Position numbers and translations under genes: made by a program | Notes under the pieces: generated by a model | Database searches by the model: none | What the model saw: only the letters and a program-made list of their open reading frames with translations | What the model was told of the DNA's origin: nothing | Shown: in pieces, positions 41,591 to 52,439 of the stretch | Layout: every line of letters starts with the position of its first letter | Position numbering within the stretch: position 1 is the first letter of the stretch | DNA from: Enterobacter hormaechei subsp. xiangfangensis | GTDB taxonomy: Bacteria; Pseudomonadota; Gammaproteobacteria; Enterobacterales; Enterobacteriaceae | NCBI RefSeq assembly: GCF_001729785.1 | Contig: NZ_CP017183.1 | Span: 124,001 to 188,000, forward strand | Reading direction: 5' to 3' | DNA: 64,000 bases

Positions 41591-42694
41591 GTGAATCTAC
41601 TCACTGCAGTAACTGAGCTGATCAGTATTTTTTTATTCACAACCTGTTTTTTGTTCATTGCGCGCAAGGTAGCAAAAAGAATTGGGTTAGTGGACAAACC
41701 GAACTTCCGTAAACGTCATCAGGGGCTTATTCCGCTGGTGGGCGGCATTTCGGTATACGCAGGCATCTGTTTCACATTCGGGATCGCGGATTATTATATC
41801 CCCCATGCCGCACTCTATCTGGCATGTGCCGGTGTGCTGGTACTGGTCGGCGCCCTTGATGATCGTTTTGATATCAGCGTGAAGTTCCGCGCGACGGTAC
41901 AGGCGGCCATTGGCATCATTATGATGGTGGTAGGCGGCCTCTATCTCAGAAGCCTGGGCTACGTGTTTGGTCCCTGGGAGCTGGTGCTTGGGCCATTCGG
42001 CTTCTTCCTGACGCTGTTTGCCGTGTGGGCGGCTATCAACGCCTTTAACATGGTTGACGGTATCGACGGTCTGCTTGGTGGGCTGTCCTCTGTTTCGTTT
42101 GGCGCGATCGGCATCATCTTATGGTTTGACGGCCAGTACAGCCTGTCAATGTGGTGCTTTGCTATGATTGCCGCCATCCTGCCATACATCTGCCTGAACC
42201 TGGGTGTGTTAGGGCGTCGCTATAAAGTCTTTATGGGCGATGCGGGCAGTACCCTGATTGGCTTTACGGTTATCTGGGTCCTGCTGGAAACCACGCAGGG
42301 TAAAACGCACCCTATCAGCCCGGTAACGGCCCTCTGGATTATCGCCATCCCGCTGATGGACATGGTCGCTATTATGTACCGCCGTCTGCGTAAAGGGATG
42401 AGCCCGTTTTCTCCCGATCGGCAGCATATTCACCACCTGATTATGCGCGCCGGCTTCACGTCTCGTCAGGCATTTGTGTTGATTACGCTTGCGGCTGCTA
42501 TTCTGGCTGCGATTGGCGTTGCCGCGGAATACGCACATTTCATTCCTGAATGGGTAATGTTGGTATTATTCTTGCTAGCATTTTTCATGTACGGTTACTG
42601 CATCAAGCGTGCATGGAAAGTCGCGCGTTTTATTAAACGTTTAAAACGCAGGATGCGTCGGAACAGTGGCAAAAACACAACATTAACTAAGTAA
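41591..42694 (+). CDS. wecA: UDP-GlcNAc:undecaprenyl-phosphate GlcNAc-1-phosphate transferase
   Basis: WecA makes lipid I of ECA and also starts many O-antigens. The 367-residue polytopic protein has about 11 membrane segments, the Asp pair D90-D91 in GALDDRFDI, the catalytic Asp region NMVDGIDGL, and the UDP-sugar loop with DRQHIHHLI. GTG is the start codon, as in E. coli; the longer AT-rich leader 41397-41590 should hold its promoter. It is the first gene of a ten-gene operon. Confidence 0.97.
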   Translation: MNLLTAVTELISIFLFTTCFLFIARKVAKRIGLVDKPNFRKRHQGLIPLVGGISVYAGICFTFGIADYYIPHAALYLACAGVLVLVGALDDRFDISVKFRATVQAAIGIIMMVVGGLYLRSLGYVFGPWELVLGPFGFFLTLFAVWAAINAFNMVDGIDGLLGGLSSVSFGAIGIILWFDGQYSLSMWCFAMIAAILPYICLNLGVLGRRYKVFMGDAGSTLIGFTVIWVLLETTQGKTHPISPVTALWIIAIPLMDMVAIMYRRLRKGMSPFSPDRQHIHHLIMRAGFTSRQAFVLITLAAAILAAIGVAAEYAHFIPEWVMLVLFLLAFFMYGYCIKRAWKVARFIKRLKRRMRRNSGKNTTLTK

Positions 42695-42704
42695 AACCGG
42701 GACT

Positions 42705-43754
42705 ATGATGACTCAACCGTTGGCGGGAGCGAAATCAGTGGGCACTGAGAACGAGCTGGATATTCGTGGTTTGTTTCGCGTGTTATGGCAGGGCAAACTG
42801 TGGATTGTAGGGATTGCCCTGGGGTTCGCGCTGTTAGCGCTTGCTTACACCTTCTTTGCAAAACAAGAGTGGAGCGCCACGGCGATCACAGACCGACCAA
42901 CGGTGAATATGCTTGGAGGCTACTACTCCCAGCAGCAATTCCTGCGTAATCTTGATATCAAGGCCAATCTGGCGACCCCGGATCAGGCCTCGGTGATGGA
43001 TGAATCCTACAAAGAGTTTGTGATGCAGCTGGCGTCGTGGGATACACGTCGCGATTTCTGGTCCCAGACGGACTACTACAAGCAGCGCATGGTCGGTAAC
43101 AGCAAAGCGGATGCCGCGCTGCTGGATGATCTGATTAATAACATTCAGTTTATGCCTGGCGATGTGCTTCGTAACGTTAGCGACAGCGTGAAGCTGATTG
43201 CGGAAACGGCGCCGGACGCCAATAACCTGTTGCGTCAGTACGTTGCTTTTGCCAGCCAGCGCGCGGCCAGTCATTTGAATGACGAGCTAAAAGGCGCCTG
43301 GGCTGCGCGCACTATCCAGATGAAAGCGCAGGTCAAACGTCAGGAAGAGGTCGCTAAGGCCATCTTCGCCCGTCGCGTGCATAATCTTGAGCAGGCGCTG
43401 AAGATTGCGGAACAGCACAATATTTCCCGTAGCGAAACGGATGTTCCGGCGGACGAACTCCCGGATTCAGAAATGTTCCTTCTTGGTCGCCCAATGCTTC
43501 AGGCTCGTCTGGAAAATATCCAGGCCGTTGGCCCTGACTTTGACCTTGATTACGACCAAAATCGCGCCATGCTCAATACGCTCAACGTCGGTCCAACGCT
43601 GGACCCGCGTTTTCAGACCTATCGTTATTTAAGAACGCCTGAAGAGCCTGTAAAACGCGATAGTCCGCGTCGCGCATTCCTGATGATCATGTGGGGGATT
43701 GTGGGCGCACTGACTGGCGCTGGCGTAGCGTTATTGCGTCGCCGCACAAACTAA
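42705..43754 (+). CDS. wzzE: ECA polysaccharide chain length modulator WzzE
   Basis: WzzE sets ECA chain length together with WzyE. The 349-residue protein has a first transmembrane helix at about residues 33-52 (LWIVGIALGFALLALAYTFF), a long periplasmic coiled-coil region (AQVKRQEEVAKAIFARRVHNLEQ), and a second helix near the C-terminus (AFLMIMWGIVGALTGAG) preceded by the Pro-rich PRRAFL motif. It follows wecA by 10 bases. Confidence 0.96.
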   Translation: MMTQPLAGAKSVGTENELDIRGLFRVLWQGKLWIVGIALGFALLALAYTFFAKQEWSATAITDRPTVNMLGGYYSQQQFLRNLDIKANLATPDQASVMDESYKEFVMQLASWDTRRDFWSQTDYYKQRMVGNSKADAALLDDLINNIQFMPGDVLRNVSDSVKLIAETAPDANNLLRQYVAFASQRAASHLNDELKGAWAARTIQMKAQVKRQEEVAKAIFARRVHNLEQALKIAEQHNISRSETDVPADELPDSEMFLLGRPMLQARLENIQAVGPDFDLDYDQNRAMLNTLNVGPTLDPRFQTYRYLRTPEEPVKRDSPRRAFLMIMWGIVGALTGAGVALLRRRTN

Positions 43755-43765
43755 GAACGCCGTCT

Positions 43766-43791
43766 ACGATGAAGGCTGTGACCTTCATCGT
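43766..43791 (+). other. Strong hairpin between wzzE and wecB
   Basis: ACGATGAAGG (43766-43775) and CCTTCATCGT (43782-43791) form a perfect ten-base stem with a six-base loop, ending 19 bases before the wecB GTG. There is no T tract, so this is unlikely to be a full terminator and may instead affect message processing or wecB translation. Confidence 0.7.
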
Positions 43792-43810
43792 CTAATCGAA
43801 GAGAATCGAT

Positions 43811-44941
43811 GTGAAAGTACTAACCGTATTTGGCACCAGGCCGGAGGCCATCAAGATGGCGCCTCTGGTTCATGCGCTGGCCAGAGATCCTGATATTGAA
43901 GCGAAAGTGTGCGTGACTGCCCAGCACCGTGAGATGCTCGATCAGGTCTTAACCCTCTTTTCTATCGTCCCGGATTACGATCTCAATATAATGAAACCGG
44001 GACAGGGACTGACGGAAATCACCTGCCGTATTCTGCAAGAATTAAAGCCTATTCTGGAGTCGTTCAGGCCGGATGTAGTGCTGGTGCACGGCGACACCAC
44101 CACTACCGTGGCAACCAGCCTGGCCGCGTTCTATCAGCGTATCCCCGTTGGTCATATTGAAGCGGGTCTGCGTACCGGCAATCTCTATTCCCCGTGGCCG
44201 GAAGAGGCCAACCGTACGCTCACCGGTCACCTGGCGATGTACCATTTTGCGCCAACCGAGAACTCACGCCAAAACCTGCTGCGCGAAAATATCAGCGACA
44301 GCAAGATCTTCGTCACCGGCAATACGGTCATTGATGCGCTGATTTGGGTGCGTGACCGCGTGCTGGCTAACAGCGAGCTTCAGGCAGAACTTGCTGCGCG
44401 CTATCCGTTCCTGAACAACGGCAAGAAAACGATTCTGGTGACGGGCCACCGCCGCGAAAGCTTTGGCCGTGGCTTTGAGCAAATCTGCCACGCGCTGGCT
44501 GAAATCGCCGCGCAGAACGAGGATGTGCAGATTGTCTATCCGGTGCACCTCAACCCGAACGTCAGCGAACCGGTCAACCGTATCCTGGGTCACGTGGAAA
44601 ACGTGCTCCTGATCGAGCCGCAGGACTATCTGCCATTTGTCTGGCTGATGAACCACGCCTGGCTGATCCTGACCGATTCTGGCGGCATTCAGGAAGAGGC
44701 GCCCTCCCTCGGTAAGCCGGTACTGGTGATGCGTGAAACCACCGAACGCCCGGAAGCGGTTACTGCCGGTACCGTGCGTCTGGTGGGAACGGATCCGCGT
44801 CGTATTGTCGAAGAGGTCACGCGCTTACTGCATGACGATGAAGAGTATCAGGCGATGAGCCGGGCCCACAATCCGTACGGTGACGGGCAGGCTTGTGGTC
44901 GTATTTTGCACGCACTTAAACACAATCGGGTAACGCTATGA
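43811..44941 (+). CDS. wecB: UDP-N-acetylglucosamine 2-epimerase (non-hydrolysing)
   Basis: WecB converts UDP-GlcNAc to UDP-ManNAc for ECA. The 376-residue GT-B-like protein shows [41 protein letters not shown] and [20 protein letters not shown]. The start is GTG behind GAAGAGAAT. It overlaps wecC by four bases (ATGA). Confidence 0.97.
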   Translation: MKVLTVFGTRPEAIKMAPLVHALARDPDIEAKVCVTAQHREMLDQVLTLFSIVPDYDLNIMKPGQGLTEITCRILQELKPILESFRPDVVLVHGDTTTTVATSLAAFYQRIPVGHIEAGLRTGNLYSPWPEEANRTLTGHLAMYHFAPTENSRQNLLRENISDSKIFVTGNTVIDALIWVRDRVLANSELQAELAARYPFLNNGKKTILVTGHRRESFGRGFEQICHALAEIAAQNEDVQIVYPVHLNPNVSEPVNRILGHVENVLLIEPQDYLPFVWLMNHAWLILTDSGGIQEEAPSLGKPVLVMRETTERPEAVTAGTVRLVGTDPRRIVEEVTRLLHDDEEYQAMSRAHNPYGDGQACGRILHALKHNRVTL

Positions 44942-46200
44942 GTTTTACTACCATCTCTGTTGTTGGTCTTGGCTATATCGGGCTGCCTACTGCGGCGGCC
45001 TTTGCCTCTCGTCAAAAGCAGGTCGTTGGCGTAGATATCAACGCGCACGCGGTGGAAACCATCAACCGTGGCGAAATTCATATCGTGGAGCCCGATCTCG
45101 ATCGCGTGGTGAAAAAGGCGGTGGACGGTGGCTTCCTGCGCGCCAGCACCACGCCGGTAGAAGCCGATGCGTACCTGATTGCGGTTCCAACGCCCTTTAA
45201 AGGCGATCATGAGCCTGACATGGTTTACGTCGAGGCGGCGGCAAAATCCATTGCGCCTGTGCTGAAGAAAGGGGCGCTGGTTATCCTTGAGTCCACTTCA
45301 CCTGTTGGGGCAACCGAGCAGATGGCACAGTGGCTGGCCGAGGCGCGTCCCGATCTTAGCTTCCCCCAGCAGGTGGGCGACCAGGCCGATATCAATATCG
45401 CCTACTGCCCTGAGCGCGTACTGCCAGGCCAGGTGATGGTGGAACTGATTAAAAATGACCGCGTGATTGGCGGCATGACGCCAGTCTGCTCCGCGCGCGC
45501 CAGCGAGCTGTATAAAATTTTCCTTGAAGGCGAATGTGTGGTGACCAACTCCCGCACCGCCGAGATGTGCAAACTGACCGAAAACAGTTTCCGCGACGTT
45601 AACATCGCGTTTGCGAATGAACTGTCGTTGATTTGCGCCGATCAGGGGATTAACGTCTGGGAACTTATTCGCCTTGCCAACCGTCACCCCCGCGTGAACA
45701 TCCTTCAGCCGGGGCCGGGCGTGGGTGGGCACTGCATCGCGGTCGATCCGTGGTTTATCGTGGCGCAAAATCCGGAACAGGCACGCCTGATTCGCACCGC
45801 GCGCGAAGTAAACGACCATAAACCGCACTGGGTTATCAACCAGGTCAAAGCCACGGTCGCGGATTGCCTGGCCGACAGCGGCAAACGCGCCAGTGAGCTG
45901 AAAATTGCCTGCTTTGGTCTGGCATTCAAACCGAATATTGACGATCTGCGCGAAAGCCCGGCGATGGAAATTGCCGAAATGATCGCTGCCTGGCACAGCG
46001 GTGAAACGCTGGTGGTTGAGCCGAATATTCATGCGTTGCCGGCAAAACTTGCCGGTCACTGCACCCTTACCGCCCTGGATGACGCGCTGGCGACGGCGGA
46101 TGTGCTGGTGCTGCTGGTGGATCACAATGCGTTTAAAGCGGTTTCCGGTGATGCCGTATGTCAGCAGTATGTTGTTGATACCAAAGGCGTGTGGCGTTGA
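44938..46200 (+). CDS. wecC: UDP-N-acetyl-D-mannosamine dehydrogenase
   Basis: WecC oxidises UDP-ManNAc to UDP-ManNAcA, the uronic acid donor of ECA. The 420-residue protein of the UDP-glucose dehydrogenase family has the NAD-binding [11 protein letters not shown], the motif [17 protein letters not shown] [32 protein letters not shown] with the conserved Lys/Asn, and the catalytic Cys in [15 protein letters not shown]. Its end overlaps the start of wecD; in E. coli two genes (rffG and rffH) lie between. Confidence 0.97.
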   Translation: MSFTTISVVGLGYIGLPTAAAFASRQKQVVGVDINAHAVETINRGEIHIVEPDLDRVVKKAVDGGFLRASTTPVEADAYLIAVPTPFKGDHEPDMVYVEAAAKSIAPVLKKGALVILESTSPVGATEQMAQWLAEARPDLSFPQQVGDQADINIAYCPERVLPGQVMVELIKNDRVIGGMTPVCSARASELYKIFLEGECVVTNSRTAEMCKLTENSFRDVNIAFANELSLICADQGINVWELIRLANRHPRVNILQPGPGVGGHCIAVDPWFIVAQNPEQARLIRTAREVNDHKPHWVINQVKATVADCLADSGKRASELKIACFGLAFKPNIDDLRESPAMEIAEMIAAWHSGETLVVEPNIHALPAKLAGHCTLTALDDALATADVLVLLVDHNAFKAVSGDAVCQQYVVDTKGVWR

Positions 46201-46874
46201 GTATCCTCAACGGCGTGCTGGAGTCTCTTGAGTGGGAAAGCGCATTTTTTGCGCGTCCCTCAGCGATAGTGCGTCTGCGCGACAATGCCCCTGCGTTGCA
46301 GGATGCAGACTTCAGCGCCTGGCAGCGCGTACAGGCTAAGATCCCGGCGGACCGCGCCGATCTGCTGGACGCCCTCCAGCAGCACGGATTCCGGCTGGTC
46401 GAGGGCGAGGTTGATCTCTCTGTTACCGTGGCTCGCTACGCCTCACCGGGCGCGGAAATTGCAACGGAGCAGGATATCCCCACGCTGCGCAAGATGGCGG
46501 CGCTGGCCTTCGCTCAGAGCCGTTTCCGGGCGCCCTGGTATGCGCCCGATGACAGCGGTCGCTTTTATGCTCAGTGGATAGAGAATGCGGTCAAAGGCAC
46601 GTTTGACCACGTATGTCTGGTGTTCCGTACTGACGGGGGACAGATTCAGGGTTTTGTTTCGCTTCGCAGGCTCACCGAGCACGAGGCGCGCATCGGACTG
46701 TTAGCCGGGCGCGGCATGGGCGAGAAACTCATGCAGGCGGCGCTGCACTGGGCGGAGCAACAACAGGTATCGACGCTGCGGGTCGCAACCCAGATGGGCA
46801 ACACCGCTGCGCTTAAACGTTATATTGCGAGTGGTGCCAGCATCGACGCCACCGCCTACTGGTTATACAGGTGA
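46191..46874 (+). CDS. wecD: dTDP-fucosamine acetyltransferase
   Basis: WecD acetylates dTDP-4-amino-4,6-dideoxygalactose using acetyl-CoA. The GNAT fold is in the C-terminal half, with [21 protein letters not shown], the acetyl-CoA loop around [12 protein letters not shown], and [14 protein letters not shown]. Starts considered are GTG 46191 (227 residues, overlapping wecC by ten bases) and TTG 46197 (225 residues, better spaced from AAAGG). The E. coli protein is 224 residues. The N-terminus is the least conserved part, in keeping with a rearranged junction upstream. Confidence 0.93.
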   Translation: MALSILNGVLESLEWESAFFARPSAIVRLRDNAPALQDADFSAWQRVQAKIPADRADLLDALQQHGFRLVEGEVDLSVTVARYASPGAEIATEQDIPTLRKMAALAFAQSRFRAPWYAPDDSGRFYAQWIENAVKGTFDHVCLVFRTDGGQIQGFVSLRRLTEHEARIGLLAGRGMGEKLMQAALHWAEQQQVSTLRVATQMGNTAALKRYIASGASIDATAYWLYR

Positions 46875-46878
46875 CAAG

Positions 46879-48009
46879 ATGATTCCATTTAACGCGCCTC
46901 CCGTTGTGGGCACTGAACTTGATTACATGCAGTCGGCTATGGGCAGCGGCAAGCTCTGTGGCGACGGCGGTTTTACCCGCCGCTGCCAGCAGTGGATGGA
47001 GCAACGTTTTCACAGTGCCAAGGTGCTGCTGACGCCGTCCTGTACCGCATCGCTCGAGATGGCGGCGCTGCTGCTGGATATCCAGCCTGGCGATGAAGTG
47101 ATCATGCCGAGCTACACCTTCGTCTCCACGGCGAACGCGTTTGTCCTGCGCGGGGCGAAAATCGTGTTTGTGGATATCCGTCCGGATACCATGAACATCG
47201 ACGAAACGCTGATTGAAGCGGCGATCACTGACAAAACGCGGGCGATTGTGCCGGTGCATTACGCGGGCGTGGCCTGTGAGATGGACACCATCATGGCCAT
47301 CGCCAAAAAGCACAACCTGTTTGTGGTGGAAGACGCCGCGCAGGGCGTGATGTCCACCTACAAAGGGCGCGCGCTGGGCACCATCGGTCATATCGGCTGC
47401 TTTAGCTTCCACGAAACCAAAAACTACACCGCAGGCGGCGAAGGCGGCGCGACGCTGATTAACGATCGTGCCCTGGTGGAGCGTGCGGAAGTGATCCGTG
47501 AAAAAGGGACCAACCGCAGCCAGTTCTTCCGCGGTCAGGTGGATAAGTACACCTGGCGCGATATCGGCTCAAGCTACCTGATGGCGGATTTGCAGGCCGC
47601 GTATCTCTGGGCGCAGCTGGAAGCGGCAGAGCGAATCAATCTGCAACGCCTCTCCCTGTGGCAAACCTACTACGACGCGCTGGAGCCGCTGGCAAAAGCC
47701 GGACGTATTGAACTGCCGACTATTCCGGCAGACTGTATCCACAACGCTCACATGTTCTACATCAAGCTGCGCGATAACGACGATCGCAGCAAGCTGATTG
47801 CCTGGCTGAAAGAGGCGGAAATTATGGCGGTATTCCACTATATTCCGCTGCACTCCAGCCCGGCTGGCGAAGCCTTCGGGATGTTTGCCGGTGAAGACCG
47901 CTACACCACCAAAGAGAGCGAACGTCTGCTCCGCCTGCCCCTGTTCTACAACCTCGCGCCGGTGAACCAGCGTACGGTGATCAATTCGCTTCTGAGTTAT
48001 TTCGCCTGA
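46879..48009 (+). CDS. wecE: dTDP-4-dehydro-6-deoxy-D-glucose 4-aminotransferase
   Basis: WecE transfers an amino group to dTDP-4-keto-6-deoxyglucose, producing the Fuc4N precursor. ATG 46879 yields 376 residues. This PLP-dependent sugar aminotransferase (DegT/DnrJ/EryC1) has PSYTFVSTANAF, VEDAAQGVMSTYKG and the PLP lysine in SFHETKNYTAGGEGG. Its substrate requires RmlA and RmlB activities that are not encoded in this operon. It follows wecD by four bases. Confidence 0.97.
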   Translation: MIPFNAPPVVGTELDYMQSAMGSGKLCGDGGFTRRCQQWMEQRFHSAKVLLTPSCTASLEMAALLLDIQPGDEVIMPSYTFVSTANAFVLRGAKIVFVDIRPDTMNIDETLIEAAITDKTRAIVPVHYAGVACEMDTIMAIAKKHNLFVVEDAAQGVMSTYKGRALGTIGHIGCFSFHETKNYTAGGEGGATLINDRALVERAEVIREKGTNRSQFFRGQVDKYTWRDIGSSYLMADLQAAYLWAQLEAAERINLQRLSLWQTYYDALEPLAKAGRIELPTIPADCIHNAHMFYIKLRDNDDRSKLIAWLKEAEIMAVFHYIPLHSSPAGEAFGMFAGEDRYTTKESERLLRLPLFYNLAPVNQRTVINSLLSYFA

Positions 48010-48010
48010 T

Positions 48011-49261
48011 ATGTCTCTGGCAAAAGCGTCGGTGTGGACGGCAGCGTCCACGCTAGTAAAAATTGGCGCCGGGTTACTGGTCGTCAAGCTGCTGGCCGTC
48101 TCATTTGGTCCGTCAGGCGTTGGGCTGGCAGGGAACTTCCGCCAGCTGGTCACGGTGCTTGGCGTGCTGGCGGGAGCCGGGATATTCAATGGCGTCACCA
48201 AATACGTCGCGCAGCATCATGACGATGCCGAAAAGCTCCGCACGGTGGTGGGCACCTCCTCGGCTATGGTGCTGGGCTTCTCTACGTTGCTGGCCGTCGT
48301 CTTTTTGCTGGCGGCGGCACCCATCAGCCAGGGGCTGTTCGGACACACGCATTATCAGGGGCTGGTGCGCCTGGTGGCGCTCGTTCAGATGGGGATCGCC
48401 TGGGCAAACCTGCTGCTGGCGCTGATGAAAGGCTTCCGTGATGCCGCCGGGAATGCGCTGGCGCTGATCCTCGGCAGCATCATCGGCGTTATCGCCTACT
48501 ACTTTTGCTATCGGCTGGGCGGCTATGAAGGCGCGCTGCTGGGGCTGGCGCTGGTGCCTGCGCTCGTTGTCATTCCGGCTGCGTTTATGCTGATGCGCAG
48601 AGGCAATGTCCCGCTGAGTTACCTGAAACCGCAGTGGGACAAGATACTGGCGGGGCAGCTCGGTAAGTTTACCCTGATGGCGCTCATCACTTCGGTAACG
48701 CTTCCCGTTGCCTACGTGATGATGCGAAACCTGCTGGCAGCGCATTACAGCTGGGATGAAGTGGGGATCTGGCAGGGCGTGAGCAGTATTTCAGATGCTT
48801 ACCTCCAATTTATTACGGCTTCCTTTAGCGTCTATTTGCTGCCAACCTTATCGCGCCTGACTTCCAGGCAGGATATTACCCGCGAGATTTTTCGCTCCCT
48901 GCGTTTTGTGTTGCCGGCGGTTGCGATCGCCAGCTTTACCGTCTGGTTACTGCGTGATTTCGCCATCTGGCTGCTGTTTTCGGCGAAGTTTACCGCCATG
49001 CGCGATCTGTTTGCCTGGCAACTGGTCGGCGATGTGCTGAAAGTGGGGGCATACGTTTTCGGCTATCTGGTGATTGCGAAGGCTTCGCTGCGGTTGTATA
49101 TCCTGGCAGAGATCGGCCAGTTTGCGCTGCTGACGGCATTTTCTCACTGGCTGATCCCCACCCACGGTGCGCTGGGGGCGGCTCAGGCCTATATGGCAAC
49201 TTATATCGTTTATTTCGCTGCCTGTTGCGGCGTATTTTTACTTTGGCGTAAACGCGCATGA
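48011..49261 (+). CDS. wzxE: ECA lipid III flippase WzxE
   Basis: WzxE moves undecaprenyl-linked ECA trisaccharide across the inner membrane. The 416-residue protein is a MOP-superfamily polysaccharide transporter with about 12 hydrophobic segments; it starts [21 protein letters not shown] and ends at a short basic tail (LLWRKRA). It follows wecE by one base and overlaps wecF by four. Confidence 0.96.
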   Translation: MSLAKASVWTAASTLVKIGAGLLVVKLLAVSFGPSGVGLAGNFRQLVTVLGVLAGAGIFNGVTKYVAQHHDDAEKLRTVVGTSSAMVLGFSTLLAVVFLLAAAPISQGLFGHTHYQGLVRLVALVQMGIAWANLLLALMKGFRDAAGNALALILGSIIGVIAYYFCYRLGGYEGALLGLALVPALVVIPAAFMLMRRGNVPLSYLKPQWDKILAGQLGKFTLMALITSVTLPVAYVMMRNLLAAHYSWDEVGIWQGVSSISDAYLQFITASFSVYLLPTLSRLTSRQDITREIFRSLRFVLPAVAIASFTVWLLRDFAIWLLFSAKFTAMRDLFAWQLVGDVLKVGAYVFGYLVIAKASLRLYILAEIGQFALLTAFSHWLIPTHGALGAAQAYMATYIVYFAACCGVFLLWRKRA

Positions 49262-50337
49262 CTGCACTGATACACATACTGGGATCGGATATCCCGCATC
49301 ACAACCAGACCGTTCTACGTTTCTTCAATGATGAACTGGCATCCGGCACGCCCGATGCGCGCGAGTTTATGGTCGTTGGACGCGATAACGGTCTGAGCGC
49401 GGCGTGTCCGGCATTGCACATCACCTTCTGGCCAGACAAAGCGGCGCTGACCAAAGCCGTTGTCGCGAAAGCTAAAGCGGACCGAAGCCAGCGTTTCTTC
49501 TTCCACGGACAGTTCAATACTGGCCTGTGGCTGGCGCTGTTAAGCGGCGGGATAAAACCTTCCCAGTTCAGCTGGCATATCTGGGGAGCGGATCTCTACG
49601 AAGTCTCCCGTGGCTGGAAATTCCGTCTTTTCTATCCGCTGCGTCGTCTGGCGCAGGCGCGCGTGGGCTGCGTTTTTGCTACCCGTGGCGATCTCAACTA
49701 TTTTGCTAAACAGCACCCGAAGGTTCGCGGGGAGCTGCTCTATTTTCCGACCCGTATGGATCCTGCGCTGAACACCCTGGCGAATGACGCGGTTCGTGAG
49801 GGCAAACTGACCATCCTGGTGGGAAATTCCGGCGATCGCAGTAACGAGCATGTCGCGGCGCTGCGGGCGGTGCATCAGCAGTTTGGCGATACGGTGAACG
49901 TAGTGGTGCCGATGGGCTATCCCGCCAATAACGACGCCTACATCAATGACGTTCGCCAGCAGGGGCTTGCGCTGTTTAGCGCGGAAAATCTGCACATTCT
50001 CAACGATAAGCTGGAATTTGATGACTATCTCGCGCTCCTGCGAAAATGCGATCTGGGCTATTTCATCTTTGCCCGTCAGCAGGGGATTGGTACGCTGTGT
50101 CTGCTGATTCAGGCGGGCGTACCGTGCGTGCTCAACCGCGAAAACCCGTTCTGGCAGGACATGGCCGAACAGCATATTCCGGTGCTGTTTACCTCTGACA
50201 CGCTTAATGTCGAGGTAGTACGGGAAGCGCAGCGTCAGCTCACGCTGGTGGATAAAAATAGCATCGACTTTTTCAGCCCGAACTACCTCACGCCGTGGCA
50301 CCACGCGCTGCGTATTGCTTCAGGAGACAACGCATGA
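49258..50337 (+). CDS. wecF: dTDP-Fuc4NAc:lipid II transferase
   Basis: WecF adds Fuc4NAc to lipid II, completing the ECA trisaccharide (lipid III). The 359-residue GT56 protein begins [20 protein letters not shown] and contains [10 protein letters not shown] and the [10 protein letters not shown] region typical of this family; its length equals E. coli WecF. It overlaps wzxE and wzyE by four bases each, so translation is coupled across the three genes. Confidence 0.96.
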   Translation: MTALIHILGSDIPHHNQTVLRFFNDELASGTPDAREFMVVGRDNGLSAACPALHITFWPDKAALTKAVVAKAKADRSQRFFFHGQFNTGLWLALLSGGIKPSQFSWHIWGADLYEVSRGWKFRLFYPLRRLAQARVGCVFATRGDLNYFAKQHPKVRGELLYFPTRMDPALNTLANDAVREGKLTILVGNSGDRSNEHVAALRAVHQQFGDTVNVVVPMGYPANNDAYINDVRQQGLALFSAENLHILNDKLEFDDYLALLRKCDLGYFIFARQQGIGTLCLLIQAGVPCVLNRENPFWQDMAEQHIPVLFTSDTLNVEVVREAQRQLTLVDKNSIDFFSPNYLTPWHHALRIASGDNA

Positions 50338-51686
50338 GCCAGTTGCAATTTAGCGGCTTGCTGGTGGTCTGGCTGCTGAGCACGCTGTTTATCGCCACGC
50401 TCACCTGGTTTGAGTTCCGGCGCGTACGTTTTAACTTCAACGTTTTCTTCTCGCTGCTGTTTTTGCTGACCTTTTTCTTTGGCTTCCCGCTGACCAGCAT
50501 CCTCGTGTTCCGCTTTGATGTTGGCGTCGCTCCGCCGGAAATCTTGTTGCAGGCACTGCTCTCTGCGACCTGCTTCTACGCGGTGTATTACGTCACCTAT
50601 AAAACGCGCCTGCGCGCGGCGAAAGACACCGCACCCCGTCGTCCGCTGTTTACCATGAACCGGGTAGAAACCCATCTGACGTGGGTTATGCTGATGACCA
50701 TCGCCCTCGTCAGCGTGGCGATTTTCTTCATGCATAACGGCTTTTTACTGTTTAAGTTGCAGTCCTATAGCCAGATTTTCTCCGCCGAAGTCTCTGGTGT
50801 CGCGCTCAAGCGTTTCTTCTATTTCTTCATTCCGGCGATGCTGGTGGTCTTTTTCCTGCGTCAGGACAGCAAAGCCTGGCTGTTCTTCCTGGTCAGCACC
50901 GTCGCATTTGGCATTCTGACCTACATGATCGTCGGCGGCACCCGCGCCAACATCATTATCGCCTTCGCGATTTTCCTGTTTATCGGCATTATTCGCGGCT
51001 GGATCTCGCTGTGGATGCTGGCGGCGGCAGGCGTCTTTGGCATTGTGGGGATGTTCTGGCTGGCGCTGAAGCGCTACGGACTGAACGTGGCCGGCGACGA
51101 AGCGTTTTATACCTTCCTGTATCTGACGCGCGATACCTTCTCGCCGTGGGAAAACCTGGCTTTACTGCTGCAAAACTACGACAAAATCGAATTCCAGGGG
51201 CTGGCGCCGATTGTTCGCGATTTCTATGTCTTTATACCGACGTGGCTGTGGCCCGACCGTCCCGGTATTGTCCTGAACACGGCGAACTACTTTACCTGGG
51301 AAGTGCTGAACAACCATTCGGGCCTGGCGATTTCCCCAACCCTGATTGGCTCGCTGGTAGTGATGGGCGGAACGTGGTTTATCCTGCCGGGCGCGATCGC
51401 GGTCGGGCTGATAATAAAATGGTTCGACTGGCTATATACGCTGGGTAACGAAGAGACCAACCGCTACAAAGCCGCTGTTTTGCACAGTTTCTGTTTCGGT
51501 GCCATTTTCAATATGATCGTTCTGGCGCGCGAGGGGCTGGATTCATTCGTCTCACGCGTGGTGTTCTTTATGGTCGTTTTCGGACTCTGTCTGCTGCTGG
51601 CAAAACTGCTGTACTGGTTGTTTGACAGTGCAGGGCTTGTGCACAGACGTGAGCCACAGGACAGCACAACGCTGTCGCAAGTCTGA
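50334..51686 (+). CDS. wzyE: ECA polymerase WzyE
   Basis: WzyE polymerises the ECA trisaccharide in the periplasm. ATG 50334 ([19 protein letters not shown]) gives 450 residues, the E. coli length, with about eleven hydrophobic helices and a large periplasmic loop including [15 protein letters not shown]. The frame extends upstream to 50295 but ATG 50334 overlaps the wecF stop (ATGA), the usual operon junction. Confidence 0.96.
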   Translation: MSQLQFSGLLVVWLLSTLFIATLTWFEFRRVRFNFNVFFSLLFLLTFFFGFPLTSILVFRFDVGVAPPEILLQALLSATCFYAVYYVTYKTRLRAAKDTAPRRPLFTMNRVETHLTWVMLMTIALVSVAIFFMHNGFLLFKLQSYSQIFSAEVSGVALKRFFYFFIPAMLVVFFLRQDSKAWLFFLVSTVAFGILTYMIVGGTRANIIIAFAIFLFIGIIRGWISLWMLAAAGVFGIVGMFWLALKRYGLNVAGDEAFYTFLYLTRDTFSPWENLALLLQNYDKIEFQGLAPIVRDFYVFIPTWLWPDRPGIVLNTANYFTWEVLNNHSGLAISPTLIGSLVVMGGTWFILPGAIAVGLIIKWFDWLYTLGNEETNRYKAAVLHSFCFGAIFNMIVLAREGLDSFVSRVVFFMVVFGLCLLLAKLLYWLFDSAGLVHRREPQDSTTLSQV

Positions 51687-51698
51687 GTAGGGATTATC

Positions 51699-52439
51699 AT
51701 GACGGATACAACTTCAGCCCCGCGTTATGCGCTGCGCGGGCTACAGCTGATTGGCTGGCGAGACATGCAGCACGCGCTGGATTTCCTGTTCGCGGACGGG
51801 CAGATGAAATCGGGCACGCTTGTGGCCATCAACGCAGAAAAAATGCTGGCGGTTGAAGATAATGCGGAAGTGAAAAGCCTGATTGAAGCCGCGGAGTTTA
51901 AATACGCAGACGGTATTAGCGTGGTGCGTTCAATTCGTAAAAAGTTTCCAGACGCTAATGTGTCTCGCGTGGCGGGAGCTGACCTTTGGGAGCGGCTTAT
52001 GGAACGCGCAGGCGCTGAAGGCACACCGGTATTTTTGATCGGCGGCAAGCCAGAGGTGCTGGCGCAGACCGAACAAAAGCTGCGTAACCAGTGGAATGTT
52101 AACATCGTGGGCAGTCAGGATGGCTATTTCAGGCCGGAAGATCGCCAGGCGTTATATGAGCGCGTGCGCGACAGCGGGGCGAAAATTGTCACTGTCGCCA
52201 TGGGGTCGCCGCGGCAGGAAATTCTGATGCGCGATTGCCGTCTGGTCAGCCCGGATGCGCTCTATATGGGCGTCGGCGGCACCTACGACGTCTTTACCGG
52301 CCACGTTAAGCGTGCGCCCAAAGTCTGGCAAAACCTGGGGCTGGAGTGGCTCTACCGCCTGCTCTCTCAACCGACGCGTATCAAACGACAGATTCGTCTT
52401 CTGCGCTACCTCGCCTGGCACTACACCGGGAAAATGTAA
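51699..52439 (+). CDS. wecG: UDP-ManNAcA:lipid I transferase
   Basis: WecG makes lipid II by adding ManNAcA to lipid I. The 246-residue GT26 (WecG/TagA/CpsF) protein shows [20 protein letters not shown], and the diagnostic C-terminal [18 protein letters not shown] / [16 protein letters not shown]. It is the last gene of the ECA operon; 12 bases separate it from wzyE. Confidence 0.97.
   Translation: MTDTTSAPRYALRGLQLIGWRDMQHALDFLFADGQMKSGTLVAINAEKMLAVEDNAEVKSLIEAAEFKYADGISVVRSIRKKFPDANVSRVAGADLWERLMERAGAEGTPVFLIGGKPEVLAQTEQKLRNQWNVNIVGSQDGYFRPEDRQALYERVRDSGAKIVTVAMGSPRQEILMRDCRLVSPDALYMGVGGTYDVFTGHVKRAPKVWQNLGLEWLYRLLSQPTRIKRQIRLLRYLAWHYTGKM

Noticed and set aside
45298..46125. Open frame of 275 codons on the minus strand over wecC
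   Set aside because: Antisense shadow of wecC with no independent support.
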